A stretch of DNA of 64,000 bases from Candidatus Avelusimicrobium pullicaecorum (GCA_944322825.1 CALUQD010000004.1:18742-82741); one strand, 5' to 3'. Positions 32,528 to 42,561 are shown, numbered from the stretch's first letter. Numbers and translations: made by a program. The notes: generated by a model not told the origin, from the sequence alone.

Positions 32528-32546
32528 CTTTATAACGAGAAAAAAG

Positions 32547-33746
32547 ATGAATCTTCTAATTGTTGCAGATGGACATTATTATATAGATAGGCAGAAAAAA
32601 GTATATGTGGAGTCTGTATTTGACTATTCTTTTTATGCCCGTTATTTATCTGTTTTTGAAAAGGTATATGCTATTGTGCGAGCAGAGCAAGTGGAAAAGG
32701 TACCTCAAAACTGTAAATTGGCTAGCGGACCGAATGTCTTTTTCTTTAAACTTCCACCTTCTCGGGGAATAACACAATTTATAAAAAACTATTTTATAAA
32801 TTGCTGTCTCATTAAGAAATACATAAAGAAAGGTGATTGCGCTATTTTTCGTGTCCCTGGAGTAGTGGCGAATCTAGCTTTATCTTTGTTTGCCAAAACT
32901 CAAAGGCCTTATGCCATTGAAGTCGTGGTAGATCCTTGGGAATACTTTGCTAAAGGCACTGTGCGCGGCATCATGCGGCCCATTGTTCGATATATATGGA
33001 CTTATAGCTTAAAAAAGGTTTGTCGACAGGCAGTGGGCGTTTCGTATGTTACCCAGTTTTATTTGCAAAAAAAATATCCTTGCCAAGCTTTGCTGTCGAC
33101 TCAGCCTCCGTATTTTACGGCCTCCTATTCATCAGTAGAATTACCCGATGAAGCGTTTGCTAAAGCAAGAGTTTATGAAAAAAAACATAAATTTCTTATT
33201 TCCCATGTTGCTAATGCATTTACAAGCTACGGAAAAGGACATGTTACTTTAATACAAGCGGCTAAAAAAGTTATAGAAGCGGGATATAATATTGATGTGT
33301 TCTTTATAGGGGATGGGGCGTTACGTCCGGAGTTTGAAAGATTGGCACGTAGTCTAAATATTGAAGAACATATTCATTTTTATGGTCGCCTAGGAAGCAG
33401 TGAAGAAGTGAGAAAAAAAATTCGATCTTCAGATCTTTTTGTGCTTCCGACTCGTGCGGAAGGGTTGCCTCGTGTTATTTTAGAAGCAATGGCAGAAGGA
33501 ATTCCAGTAATATCTTCACCTGTTTGTGGTATTCCTGAAATTTTATCTTCAGAGTGTTTGGTGGATTATAATGATGTGAGCGGATATGCTGATGCCATTA
33601 TTCGTATGATTACTCATCCTGATTTAATGTCGGAATATAGTAGACGAAATTTGAGCATAGCAAAACAGTATAGCAGCAGCATTTTAAAAAACAAAAGAAA
33701 TCAATTCTATCAACAGTTGAAACTTTGTGTAAAAAATTATATGTGA
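32547..33746 (+). CDS. Glycosyltransferase family 4
   Basis: 399 residues, GT-B fold. N-terminal domain: FKLPPSRGITQFIKNYF, CAIFRVPGVVANLAL, AIEVVVDPWEYFAKG. C-terminal nucleotide-binding domain: FFIGDGALRPEFERLARSL, IHFYGRLGSSEEV, and FVLPTRAEGLPRVILEAMAEGIPVISSPVCGIPEIL, which carries the EGLPxxxLEAMA (E-x7-E) motif. A retaining enzyme for one sugar of the repeating unit; donor unknown. 19 bases after the 2-epimerase gene. Confidence 0.85.
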   Translation: MNLLIVADGHYYIDRQKKVYVESVFDYSFYARYLSVFEKVYAIVRAEQVEKVPQNCKLASGPNVFFFKLPPSRGITQFIKNYFINCCLIKKYIKKGDCAIFRVPGVVANLALSLFAKTQRPYAIEVVVDPWEYFAKGTVRGIMRPIVRYIWTYSLKKVCRQAVGVSYVTQFYLQKKYPCQALLSTQPPYFTASYSSVELPDEAFAKARVYEKKHKFLISHVANAFTSYGKGHVTLIQAAKKVIEAGYNIDVFFIGDGALRPEFERLARSLNIEEHIHFYGRLGSSEEVRKKIRSSDLFVLPTRAEGLPRVILEAMAEGIPVISSPVCGIPEILSSECLVDYNDVSGYADAIIRMITHPDLMSEYSRRNLSIAKQYSSSILKNKRNQFYQQLKLCVKNYM

Positions 33747-33791
33747 AAGAAAGTCGGCATTTATTAGATCAAGACTCAATAAACTAACATA

Positions 33792-34901
33792 ATGAAAAAT
33801 ATTTTGTTTTTTATTCCAGCTTTAAATCCCGGTGGGGCTGAACGAGTAATCGTTTCTTTAGCCAATAGTTGGTGCAAAGAGAATCGAGTTTCTATTTTGA
33901 CGCTTCAGAGCACTCCTTGCTTTTATCAACTAAATGACGAAGTAAAACATGTTAAGATGGGGTTATCTATTCCTAAAAGAGGAGTAAAGCGCGTGTTATT
34001 ACTCCCTTGGATTGAATGGAAAAGATACTGTTATTTCTCACGTTATCTGAAAGAAAATGACGTGGATTTTGTTTTGTCATTTACTAATACAACCAATTTG
34101 TTAGCTGCCTTGTGGAAATCCTTTCATAAAGTTCCAATAATTTTTCTCTCGGAACGCTCGGATCCAAACGCTCGTAATTTTTTCTTACAAAGGTTAATCT
34201 TATTTCTTTATCAATTTGCCAATGGTATTATTTGTCAAAATGAATACTCAAAAAAATATTTTCTAAAACATCATTTCCGTATTCCATTACCAGTTTTGCC
34301 AAATCCGCTTAATTTTCAAGATATTCCGGTAGCCAGAGGCCTTCTGAAAAAACGCGAAATTGTTACAGTTGGGCGTCTTTCACCACAAAAAAATCATATT
34401 TTATTAATAGAAGCTTTCAAAGATATTGCTCAAGATTATCCACAATATGTCTTAAAAATCTATGGAGTAGGCCCAATGGAAGCTGTTTTAAAAAAAAGAA
34501 TTGCTCTTTTAGGATTAACAGACAGAGTTTTTTTGATGGGGGCTAAAAAACGGGTAATGTTTGATGTGCAAAAGAGTGATTTTTTTGTGCTTTCATCTGA
34601 TTTCGAAGGGTTTCCTAATGTCCTTATTGAGGCTATGGCCAGTGGCCTGCCTGTCATTTCTAGCAATTTCCCAACGGGTATTGCTCGCCAATTGATTGTG
34701 CCTGGTGAAAATGGTTTTTTATTCCCTGTGCAAGATAAACAGGCCTTAGTGCTGGCCTTAAAAGATATGTTAGGGTGTCGAAAAAATTGGAAAAAAATGG
34801 GTGAAAAAAATACTCAGATTGCTCAGTCATATTCTGTTAATAAAGTATCAGCATTGTGGTTTTCCACAATTGTTCGGATTATTGGAGAGAAAGATAAATG
34901 A
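33792..34901 (+). CDS. Glycosyltransferase family 4
   Basis: 369 residues. Starts FFIPALNPGGAERVIVSLANSW, the glycine-rich GGAERV acceptor-side motif of PglH/PglJ/WbaZ-like enzymes; LPNPLNFQDI; VGRLSPQKNHILLIEAF; and FVLSSDFEGFPNVLIEAMASGLPVISSNFPTG with E-x7-E. These features are found in enzymes adding GalNAc, galactose or mannose residues. The ATG follows a 45-base gap without a terminator, and its end overlaps the wzy gene by 4 bases, so they are translationally coupled. Confidence 0.86.
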   Translation: MKNILFFIPALNPGGAERVIVSLANSWCKENRVSILTLQSTPCFYQLNDEVKHVKMGLSIPKRGVKRVLLLPWIEWKRYCYFSRYLKENDVDFVLSFTNTTNLLAALWKSFHKVPIIFLSERSDPNARNFFLQRLILFLYQFANGIICQNEYSKKYFLKHHFRIPLPVLPNPLNFQDIPVARGLLKKREIVTVGRLSPQKNHILLIEAFKDIAQDYPQYVLKIYGVGPMEAVLKKRIALLGLTDRVFLMGAKKRVMFDVQKSDFFVLSSDFEGFPNVLIEAMASGLPVISSNFPTGIARQLIVPGENGFLFPVQDKQALVLALKDMLGCRKNWKKMGEKNTQIAQSYSVNKVSALWFSTIVRIIGEKDK

Positions 34902-36130
34902 TCTATACTAAGTTGCTTGATATGTCGTTATGGTGGTTAATTACTCTGTTGCTATTATCTTTTTATATAACTGGTGGTGATTCAATTGGAAAATATATCC
35001 AATTGCTTTTAACTGCAGTAATGGCCGTTCTATGTGTATTACGTTATGGAAAAAATCTGCGGTTACATATTGCTCCCTTTCATATGTGTATGGGTTGTTT
35101 CTCTGTATTTTGTTTTCTATCGTATTTTTGGGCTGTTCTTCCTGAAGATTGTCTTCATTGGGCATTATTAGTGTCTCAAACATTAGTGTGCTTGTCTGTT
35201 GTGTATATTTATGCTGATCATCAAAATACGGTTCTTCCCTTGCTAGATAATATACGTTGGGCAGGATATTTGTTGACTTTTTATCTCTTTGGTATCTATG
35301 GTTGGTCGAATTTACATTATATGTTGCAAGAATCTATTCGTTTGGATAGCCAAGTATTAAATGCTAATGTTGTGGGAATGTTAGCTGCCTTTTCAGTTAT
35401 TTTAACTTTATATAGATGGCTATTCTTTAAATTTTCGGTATGGTATATATTCGCTATTCCTACATTTCTTTTGTTGTCTATCTCTGCTAGTCGTAAAGCT
35501 TTCTTTATTCTCGCATTAGGAATTACTGCGATATTTGCGATTAAATATTTAAAACGAAATATGATATTTAATTTGATTAATGGTTTTTTCTTCGCCATTT
35601 TCGGATGTTTAATTACTTACGTGTTATTATCTCTTCCTTTTTTTGAAGGAATTAAAGAGCGTCTAGCTGGATTTCTTGGTATATTTTCATCTCACCATAT
35701 TTTGGATGAATCTACTTATTTAAGGAATATTATGTTAAATATAGGATTTGATCAATTTATCAAGACACCTTTGTTAGGAATAGGGCTTGGCGGATCTTAT
35801 GTATTGACAGAACAGAGTGTCGGTTGGCCTTGTTCTTTGCATAATAATTATATAGAGCTCTTAACTTGTGGAGGAATTATCGGTACAAGTATTTACTATG
35901 TAATGTACCTTCTTCCTGGGGTTCAGCTTTTTAAGCAACGCTACTGTTCAGATAAAAACACTTTGATATGTCTGGTTTTGCTAATTATATTCCTAATTTT
36001 AGGATGGGGATTTGTATCTTATGCAGCTAAAGAGTCTTATTTTTTTATTTTAATATTTTTTGTGCAAGTACAATTGAATCTGCGTCATTGCAAAGGTAAA
36101 AAATATGAAAATTGTTATAAAAATAATTAA
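34898..36130 (+). CDS. wzy: O-antigen/EPS polymerase (Wzy)
   Basis: 410 residues with ten to eleven hydrophobic helices and a larger loop (about 255-305) holding LDESTYLRNIMLNIGFDQFIKTPLLGIGLGG and SLHNNYIELLTCGGIIG. HNNYIELL is the usual second conserved block of Wzy_C proteins, SASRKAFFILALG the first (Arg in place of RS/RG). Sequence is otherwise unlike the 23181 protein, as expected for strain-specific polymerases. It would join lipid-linked repeat units in the periplasm. Overlaps neighbours on both sides (4 bases upstream, 26 downstream). Confidence 0.85.
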   Translation: MIYTKLLDMSLWWLITLLLLSFYITGGDSIGKYIQLLLTAVMAVLCVLRYGKNLRLHIAPFHMCMGCFSVFCFLSYFWAVLPEDCLHWALLVSQTLVCLSVVYIYADHQNTVLPLLDNIRWAGYLLTFYLFGIYGWSNLHYMLQESIRLDSQVLNANVVGMLAAFSVILTLYRWLFFKFSVWYIFAIPTFLLLSISASRKAFFILALGITAIFAIKYLKRNMIFNLINGFFFAIFGCLITYVLLSLPFFEGIKERLAGFLGIFSSHHILDESTYLRNIMLNIGFDQFIKTPLLGIGLGGSYVLTEQSVGWPCSLHNNYIELLTCGGIIGTSIYYVMYLLPGVQLFKQRYCSDKNTLICLVLLIIFLILGWGFVSYAAKESYFFILIFFVQVQLNLRHCKGKKYENCYKNN

Positions 36131-37013
36131 ATTTTTAACAGATAAAACATATCGCTTTAACGTATTAGCAGATCGTGGCTTTTTCAATCATTGGTCAGAT
36201 GAAAAATTTTTAAGAAAAAAATTTAAACTCATTCTTGGATATGAATTGAACTTGCAAAACCCTCAAACATTTAATGAAAAAATTCAATGGCTTAAATTGC
36301 ATGACAGAAAACCTAATTATCTTTCAATGGTCGATAAATATGAAGCTAAAAAATATATTTCAAGCATAGTGGGTAAACAATATGTCATTCCATTATTAGG
36401 TGTATGGGGCAAATTTGAAGATATTGATTTTAAGCAATTGCCGCACCAGTTTGTGCTTAAAACAACACATGATTCCGGAGGAGTAGTGATTTGTCACAAT
36501 AAAGAACTTTTTGATGTGGAAAACGCCCGAAAGGTATTAAGTAAATCCTTAAAATCTAATTATTACTACCATGGCCGAGAATGGCCTTATAAACATATTA
36601 CTCCTCGTATTATTGCAGAAGAATATATGCAAGATATCAAAACGCATACCTTGCGTGATTATAAATTAATGTGTTTTAATGGTAAAGTAAAACTATCATT
36701 TGTATGCACTCAACGCTTTTCTAAAGAAGGGCTTCGAATTACTTTTTATGATAGAGAATGGCAACCCCTCCCTTTTACGCGCAAATATCTGAGTGATCAA
36801 TTGATTAAAGCTCCGATTACGTATAAGACTATGATAGCTTTGGCTGAAAAATTAGCACAAAATATTCCTTTCATTCGGGTTGATTTTTATGAAGTTAATC
36901 AAAGAGTATATATTGGGGAATTAACTTTATATCCGGGAAGCGGCTTGGAAGAATTCTCTCCAAATGATTGGGATAAAAAAATTGGAGATTTGCTAATATT
37001 ACCTTCTAAATAA
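36105..37013 (+). CDS. TupA-like ATP-grasp protein of a glycan locus
   Basis: 302 residues. Matches the TupA-like ATP-grasp family found in capsule and teichuronopeptide clusters: FNEKIQWLKLHDRKPNYLSMVDKY, VKYVIPLLGVW-like segment (KQYVIPLLGVWGKFEDIDF), LPHQFVLKTTHDSGGVVIC, IIAEEYMQDI, LRDYKLMCFNGKVK, and FIRVDFYEVNQRVYIGELTLYPGSG with acidic metal ligands near the end. Members are thought to ligate an amino acid to a uronic acid or to act near sugar transfer; the local Ugd and uronate epimerase would supply such uronic acids. This is inference. The ATG lies inside the end of wzy. Confidence 0.85.
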   Translation: MKIVIKIIKFLTDKTYRFNVLADRGFFNHWSDEKFLRKKFKLILGYELNLQNPQTFNEKIQWLKLHDRKPNYLSMVDKYEAKKYISSIVGKQYVIPLLGVWGKFEDIDFKQLPHQFVLKTTHDSGGVVICHNKELFDVENARKVLSKSLKSNYYYHGREWPYKHITPRIIAEEYMQDIKTHTLRDYKLMCFNGKVKLSFVCTQRFSKEGLRITFYDREWQPLPFTRKYLSDQLIKAPITYKTMIALAEKLAQNIPFIRVDFYEVNQRVYIGELTLYPGSGLEEFSPNDWDKKIGDLLILPSK

Positions 37014-37015
37014 AT

Positions 37016-38161
37016 ATGACTATAAAAATTATTATTGGGGCAGATATTTGCCCGTCACAATCTAATTATCAATTGTTTGCAGATGGAAATCTAAAGGATC
37101 TTGTTGGCGAAGAATTAGATATTTTGTTACAATCGGCCCAGTACACGGTTTTTAATTTAGAAACTCCATTAACGGATTATTCCTCTCCTCTTCCAAAACA
37201 AGGCCCTGCTTTGCGAGCCCCAACGGTAACAATTAATGGTTTGAAAGCTATTAATCCTCACTTTTTTACGTTGGCTAACAATCACATATTAGACCAAGGA
37301 AAACAAGGGCTGCAGAGTACCATATCTCTACTTAAGCAGGCTGGAATTTCTTTTGCCGGAGCTGGCGAAACGTTGCCGTTGGCTGCACGTCCTCATATAG
37401 CCTATCTTAAAGGAATAAAAGTGGGAATTTATTGCTGTGCTGAACACGAATTTTCAATTGCGACTGAGAATACTCCTGGGGCCAACCCCTATGATCCCCT
37501 TGTTAGTTTTGATTCTGTACGTGAACTTAAAAAAAGAAGTGATATTGTTATTGTTCTATATCATGGAGGAAAAGAACATTTTCGTTATCCCTCACCTCAG
37601 TTGCAGCGCATATTCCATAAATTTGCTGATAGTGGAGCTAATCTTGTAATTGCTCAACATACACATTGCATAGGCTGTTGGGAAGATTATCAAGGGGCTG
37701 CTCTTGTATATGGGCAGGGGAATTTTATATTTGATTCTAAGGATAATGAGTATTGGCAAACTAATTTATTAGTCCAATTAAATATAGATGAAACTTCTAA
37801 ACAAATTGATATTAAATGGATTCCTTGTATTAAACAAAAAAATACAGTTTGTTTAGCTAGTCCACGACAAGCCAAGGAAATTTTAGCAGCATTTTATAAT
37901 CGTTCTCAACAAATTTTAAGAACGGGATTTATACAAGATAATTATCAACACTTTGCAGACACTGCGTTGAATTCTTATTTGCGAGTTTGTTCCGGATATT
38001 GGGGGAGAACCTTGTGTGCGCGAATTTTGAATAAGATATTGAAAGACTCTTTATTTATAAGAATATATAAACAAAAAGATTTATTGCATATTCAGAATAT
38101 TTTGGAATGTGAAGCACATAGAGAAACTTTTTTGCAGAGTATAAAAAGTCGGGAAAAATAA
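37016..38161 (+). CDS. CapA-family metallophosphatase-like protein
   Basis: 381 residues. PGA_cap (CapA/PgsA) fold related to calcineurin-like phosphatases: GADICPSQ at the start, FNLETPLT, FTLANNHILDQGKQGL, IVLYHGGKEHFRYPS, and ANLVIAQHTHCIGCWEDYQGAALVYGQGNFIFDS. The NNHxLDxG, H-x-G and HTHxxG motifs with their metal ligands are intact. CapA proteins take part in poly-gamma-glutamate or other polymer attachment, but here no signal peptide or membrane anchor is seen, so it would act in the cytoplasm. It directly follows the ATP-grasp gene; the pair may modify the glycan with an amino acid. Confidence 0.85.
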   Translation: MTIKIIIGADICPSQSNYQLFADGNLKDLVGEELDILLQSAQYTVFNLETPLTDYSSPLPKQGPALRAPTVTINGLKAINPHFFTLANNHILDQGKQGLQSTISLLKQAGISFAGAGETLPLAARPHIAYLKGIKVGIYCCAEHEFSIATENTPGANPYDPLVSFDSVRELKKRSDIVIVLYHGGKEHFRYPSPQLQRIFHKFADSGANLVIAQHTHCIGCWEDYQGAALVYGQGNFIFDSKDNEYWQTNLLVQLNIDETSKQIDIKWIPCIKQKNTVCLASPRQAKEILAAFYNRSQQILRTGFIQDNYQHFADTALNSYLRVCSGYWGRTLCARILNKILKDSLFIRIYKQKDLLHIQNILECEAHRETFLQSIKSREK

Positions 38162-38162
38162 T

Positions 38163-39239
38163 ATGAAAAAAGTACTTTTAATTTCTTGCGAAGGGCTTGG
38201 CAATGGTGGAGTCCAACATGTGATGATGGATATCGTTCGTCATCTATCCACTGATTTCCATTTTGACATTCTTCTTTTTACTGAGGAAGAACGTTATTTT
38301 GATAAAGAATTTAAACGTTATGGCAGCATATTTCGTTTGCCTCATTATAATGGATCCTCTTGGTTACGCTCACGTTTAGACTATTTTATTCGTTTCAAAC
38401 GTCTTTATCGAGGTGTTAAAAAAGTTTTACAGCAAAACGGACCTTATGATGTAATTCATTGTCATAATTATTTTGAAGCGGCACCTTGTTTATTAGCTGC
38501 CACTCATTGTGGTGTCCCGGTTCGTATTAGTCATGGACATAATGTTTATCCGCGTCGAAACCTTCTTACCGAATTTTACTATTTCCTTTATCGAGTAATA
38601 ATAAATCGCTATGCAACCACTAAAATTGCGTGTTCCCAAATAGCCGCCGATTATTTATTTGGAAAAGATAAAGGGTCTGCTTTGCCAAATGCTATTGACT
38701 TACATCGTTTTGATATTAAGCGCTACTCATTAGATAAGAAAAGACATAGTTTTATTCATATAGGGAGAATGTGTCAGCAAAAAAATCAGTTATTTGTTTT
38801 GGAAGTGTTTAGCAAGATACAGGCGAAATGGCCTGATGCTATTTTAACTTTTATTGGCAATAAAAATGCAGAATATGAAAAAAAATTACAGCAACTCATT
38901 AAGAGGCTTCATCTGAACAATATATACTTTTTGCCTCATGATACAGATATTCCATCTGTGTTGGCGCAAAGCGAATATATGATATTTCCTTCCTTATTTG
39001 AAGGATTCGCTTTGGCTGTGGCTGAAGCCCAAGCGATGGGTGTTAAGTGCTTTGTGTCTGAAAAAATACCGCCCGAGGCAGATATTGGATTATGTCAGCA
39101 TTTGACTTTGCAGCAATCTGCTGAGGTGTGGGCTGAAGCTGTTTTTAATGAGAACAAAGGGCAGCCTTTCTCTTGTCCTAATACCGAGAAATTGAGTTTA
39201 GAGTATTATCTATTGCAAATTCGTCGAATATATGGGTGA
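38163..39239 (+). CDS. Glycosyltransferase family 4 (EpsF-like)
   Basis: 358 residues. GLGNGGVQHVMMDIVRHL is the N-terminal loop of EpsF/CapM-type enzymes; VIHCHNYFEAAPCLLAA, HGHNVYPRRN, CSQIAADYLFG, LPNAIDLHRFD, and IFPSLFEGFALAVAEAQAMGVKCFVSEKIPPEAD. The E-x7-E pattern is present (EGFALAVAEAQ). Donor sugar unknown. The gene starts 1 base after the CapA-like stop and precedes the flippase. Confidence 0.85.
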   Translation: MKKVLLISCEGLGNGGVQHVMMDIVRHLSTDFHFDILLFTEEERYFDKEFKRYGSIFRLPHYNGSSWLRSRLDYFIRFKRLYRGVKKVLQQNGPYDVIHCHNYFEAAPCLLAATHCGVPVRISHGHNVYPRRNLLTEFYYFLYRVIINRYATTKIACSQIAADYLFGKDKGSALPNAIDLHRFDIKRYSLDKKRHSFIHIGRMCQQKNQLFVLEVFSKIQAKWPDAILTFIGNKNAEYEKKLQQLIKRLHLNNIYFLPHDTDIPSVLAQSEYMIFPSLFEGFALAVAEAQAMGVKCFVSEKIPPEADIGLCQHLTLQQSAEVWAEAVFNENKGQPFSCPNTEKLSLEYYLLQIRRIYG

Positions 39240-39266
39240 AAAAATTGAAATAAAATTCTAACACAT

Positions 39267-40814
39267 ATGGAAAAATTTCTTAAGAACATTTTTTCTAGTT
39301 CTCTACCACAGATAGCAGGCATCATTACAAATTTTATTTTGCCTCCGCTAATTATTGCTCAATATGGCTCTGAAATTAATGGATTAATTTCTACATCAAG
39401 AGTCATTCTCGGCTATATTGCGTTGGTGGGAGCCGGGATATCAAGTGCAGTGACACAATCGTTATATGCGCCTGTTTCTAAAGGAGATGATTGGACTGTT
39501 AAAGGCATGCTCCATGCTGCTTCTAATATGTTTAACAGGTATGGGCTGATTTATATTTTTATCATGTTGGTTGTTTCTGTGTTTTATCCATTGTTTATTA
39601 AAAATTTTAATCAACATTTTTTGGTAATGCTGTTGCTGATAGTGATGAGTTTATCTAGTATCTCGGAATTTTTTGCCATTGGGCGTTGCCGGGCGTTGCT
39701 ATATGCTCATCAAAAAGTATATATTACTTCTATCATTCAATCTCTAGGCACATTGGTGGGGCTACTTTTGGCATATATTTTATTGCAGCTTAAAGTTAAT
39801 ATTGTCATTGTGCAGTTTGCACTATCAATGGCCTATGTGAGCAGGGCTTTTTTATTGATATGGTATATTGATAAACACTATCCCCAGTATCATGATTTTA
39901 AGCAAGTACCTCCTATAAGCCAAGCTGTCCGTAAACGAAAAAATGCATTGGTTCATCAATTAGCAGGGTTAGTTGTAATGGGAACTCAAACAGCTATTTT
40001 AACCTTTCTAATAGGTTTAGATGCTGCTAGTATTTATGCTGTTTATAATATAATATTTGCGGGTGTGCAATCTCTATGTAACAGCCTTAATACATCTATA
40101 ACACCGTTTTTAGGAAAAGAATATGCTTTACATTCTATTGATAAACTTCGTGCAATGTACAATTGTTTAGAGTATGTTTATTTCTGCTTGGTAGCCTTTA
40201 CATATAGTGTAACGATGGTAATGTTATTACCCTTTATTTCGCTCTATACAAAAAAAGCAGACATTAACTATGAATATCCCATTTTTGCTGCATTGTTTAC
40301 CTATGTATCTTCTTTCTATGTACTTAAAATTATTAGTAGCTCTCTTATAAATGCGGCTGGCTATTTTAAGGAAACTCAAGGGAGAGCCATTATAGAAGCT
40401 AGTGCAACATTGATTTTAAGTGTTTTGTTTACTCATTGCTTTGGATTAATCGGCGTATTGATCGGTACAGGAATAGCCTTGGGCTGGCGGTGTATAGATA
40501 GTATTTGGTATGCTAATAAATACATTTTAAAGCAACCAAACTTAAGATCATTTTTTCGTGCCAGTTTCGTATACTTTTCAATTACGTTAGCTTGCATTTT
40601 TGTACAGCGTAATATAATTACTTGTGATAGTTATTTAGCATGGGTAAAAACTTCTTGTCTAATTTCAATGGAGGTCTTAGCTTTTTTATTATTTATCAGT
40701 TTGCTGTTTGAATACAAGACATGGCGAGTTTTAGTATACTATGTGCGGTATCGGAAGTTGCTAAACAATGTGAAAACTGGGAATGACCCCGAGTTTGCTA
40801 ATTCTGATAAATAA
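39267..40814 (+). CDS. wzx: Polysaccharide flippase (Wzx, MOP superfamily)
   Basis: 515 residues, about 14 hydrophobic helices and a basic loop between halves (DFKQVPPISQAVRKRKNALV). The first helix region FLKNIFSSSLPQIAGIITNFILPPLII and the NGLISTSRVILGYIALVGAG stretch are typical of Wzx/PST transporters. It would move the lipid-linked repeat unit across the inner membrane to Wzy. Gene gap of 27 bases from the preceding glycosyltransferase. Confidence 0.9.
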   Translation: MEKFLKNIFSSSLPQIAGIITNFILPPLIIAQYGSEINGLISTSRVILGYIALVGAGISSAVTQSLYAPVSKGDDWTVKGMLHAASNMFNRYGLIYIFIMLVVSVFYPLFIKNFNQHFLVMLLLIVMSLSSISEFFAIGRCRALLYAHQKVYITSIIQSLGTLVGLLLAYILLQLKVNIVIVQFALSMAYVSRAFLLIWYIDKHYPQYHDFKQVPPISQAVRKRKNALVHQLAGLVVMGTQTAILTFLIGLDAASIYAVYNIIFAGVQSLCNSLNTSITPFLGKEYALHSIDKLRAMYNCLEYVYFCLVAFTYSVTMVMLLPFISLYTKKADINYEYPIFAALFTYVSSFYVLKIISSSLINAAGYFKETQGRAIIEASATLILSVLFTHCFGLIGVLIGTGIALGWRCIDSIWYANKYILKQPNLRSFFRASFVYFSITLACIFVQRNIITCDSYLAWVKTSCLISMEVLAFLLFISLLFEYKTWRVLVYYVRYRKLLNNVKTGNDPEFANSDK

Positions 40815-40844
40815 AATATTATTTAAAATAAGAGAACAAACAAT

Positions 40845-41449
40845 ATGCTTCCTATAGAAAAAAGAATTTCAACTTATAAACAGCTTCAAGAGACGCTGAA
40901 ATTAGAGCGTTCTAAATATAGGTGTAAATGGGGGGAATTAGCCTACTTCTTGCGTATTAGTGAAAAAGCTATTTTGTGGCATCATATGATATTATTAAGA
41001 AAGGCCGAGTATCATATAAATGCACATCATCAATTAAGGGGCATATTATATAGATTGTTGCTTAAACGTTTGCAGTTAAAATATTCATTATCTATTCCCC
41101 TAAATACCTGCGAAGCAGGTCTTAAAATTATGCATTTAGGTCCTTTTTAATTAATGGAAATGCTCAGATAGGGAAAAATTGTGTTTTGCATGTGTATACG
41201 GCATTAGTTGCTAAAGGAATATCTAATCAAGCTCCCATTTTGGGCGATGGGGTGGTTGTCGGTGTGGGGGCAACAATAGTTGGTGGTGTACGAATCGCGA
41301 AGAATGTAGCCATTGGTGCTAATAGTGTTGTAGTGAAAGATGTATTAGAAGCAAATATTGCTGTGGCAGGCATTCCAGCCAAAAAAGTGAGTAATAGTGG
41401 GCGTTTGGCTTGGGAAATGTTACGTTCCCAAAAGAAACGGTCTTTATAA
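40845..41449 (+). pseudogene. Serine-acetyltransferase-like sugar acetyltransferase, broken by a frameshift
   Basis: Two frames that together make one hexapeptide acetyltransferase of about 200 residues. The first (40845-41150) has the N-terminal helices and ends LNTCEAGLKIMHLGPF then stop. The second continues in another frame from about 41148: LINGNAQIGKNCVLHVYTAL, GDGVVVGVGATIVGGVRIAKNVAIGANSVVVKDV and AVAGIPAKKV, a left-handed beta-helix. The break is at a T5 run (41144-41148): one more T would read CCT TTT TTA ATT AAT GGA and restore the full protein. So the gene is either a recent pseudogene, a slippage-controlled gene, or a sequencing error. If active it would acetylate a sugar of the glycan. 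Confidence 0.85.
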
Positions 41450-41477
41450 AGGCGTAGAAAATAATGTGGGGATTTTT

Positions 41478-42560
41478 ATGGATATGCACACAAAGTTAAA
41501 TTTAAAAAATAAAACGATTTTAGTCACTGGTGCTGCGGGATTTATTGGTGCAGCATTGGCAAAACGTATTGCTACAGATACTCACGATACTCATATTATT
41601 GGGTTAGATAATCTTAATGACTATTATGAGGTTTCCCTTAAAGAAAGTCGTTTAGTTGAATTGTCTCATATGACTAATTTTACGTTTATTAAAGGAGACT
41701 TGGCAGATAAGAGTTTTATTAATGAAATTTTTGTTAAATATCACCCGCAAATTATAGTTAATTTAGCAGCACAGGCGGGGGTGCGTTATTCTATCATTAA
41801 TCCTGATGCTTACATTCAATCTAATTTAATAGGTTTTTATAATATTTTAGAATGTTGTCGGCACTCGTACGATAATGGCGCTTCTGGAGTGGAACATCTA
41901 GTATATGCTTCATCTTCCTCTGTGTATGGTTCTAACAGTAAAGTGCCTTATTCCACAGAAGACAAAGTAGATAATCCAGTTTCTTTGTATGCGGCTACAA
42001 AAAAATCCAACGAGCTTTTTGCCCATGCTTATTCTAAACTTTATAATATCCCATGTACTGGATTGCGTTTTTTTACTGTTTATGGCCCAGCGGGAAGGCC
42101 CGATATGGCTTATTTTGGCTTTACAAATAAGTTAATCAGAGGGGAGAAAATTAAAATTTATAATTATGGAAACTGTAAGCGTGATTTTACATATATTGAT
42201 GATGTGATAGAAGGTATTATTCGTGTTATACAAAGGGCTCCTAGACGGCAAGAAGGGGAAGATGGCTTGCCTGTTCCTCCATATGTCATTTATAATATTG
42301 GGAATAACTCCCCAGAAAAGTTGTTAAATTTTGTGAGTATCTTACAAGAGGAATTAGTTCAAGAGGGTCTTTTGCCAAAAGATTATAATTTTCAAATTCA
42401 TCAGGAACTTGTTGCTATGCAACCGGGAGATGTACCAGTCACTTATGCAGATACGTCTGCGTTAGAAAAGGATTTTGGTTTTAAACCGCACACTCCTTTA
42501 CGTGAAGGATTGCGGAATTTTGTGCATTGGTATAAACAGTTTTATCAAAAGGAGAAGTAA
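41478..42560 (+). CDS. UDP-glucuronate 4-epimerase-like NAD-dependent epimerase
   Basis: 360 residues from ATG 41478 (GGGG 8 bases upstream). Extended [20 protein letters not shown] for [24 protein letters not shown], catalytic [18 protein letters not shown] and YAATKKSNE (YxxxK), [19 protein letters not shown], and [12 protein letters not shown]. The [14 protein letters not shown] and VYGPxGRPDMA blocks are those of UDP-glucuronate 4-epimerases (CapI/LpsL). With the next gene (Ugd) it gives UDP-glucose to UDP-glucuronate to UDP-galacturonate. It ends one base before the ugd start. Confidence 0.9.
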   Translation: MDMHTKLNLKNKTILVTGAAGFIGAALAKRIATDTHDTHIIGLDNLNDYYEVSLKESRLVELSHMTNFTFIKGDLADKSFINEIFVKYHPQIIVNLAAQAGVRYSIINPDAYIQSNLIGFYNILECCRHSYDNGASGVEHLVYASSSSVYGSNSKVPYSTEDKVDNPVSLYAATKKSNELFAHAYSKLYNIPCTGLRFFTVYGPAGRPDMAYFGFTNKLIRGEKIKIYNYGNCKRDFTYIDDVIEGIIRVIQRAPRRQEGEDGLPVPPYVIYNIGNNSPEKLLNFVSILQEELVQEGLLPKDYNFQIHQELVAMQPGDVPVTYADTSALEKDFGFKPHTPLREGLRNFVHWYKQFYQKEK

Positions 42561-42561
42561 G

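Noticed and set aside
40845..41150. Independent small protein of 101 residues
   Set aside because: It is the N-terminal part of an acetyltransferase interrupted by a one-base frameshift; the remainder follows directly.
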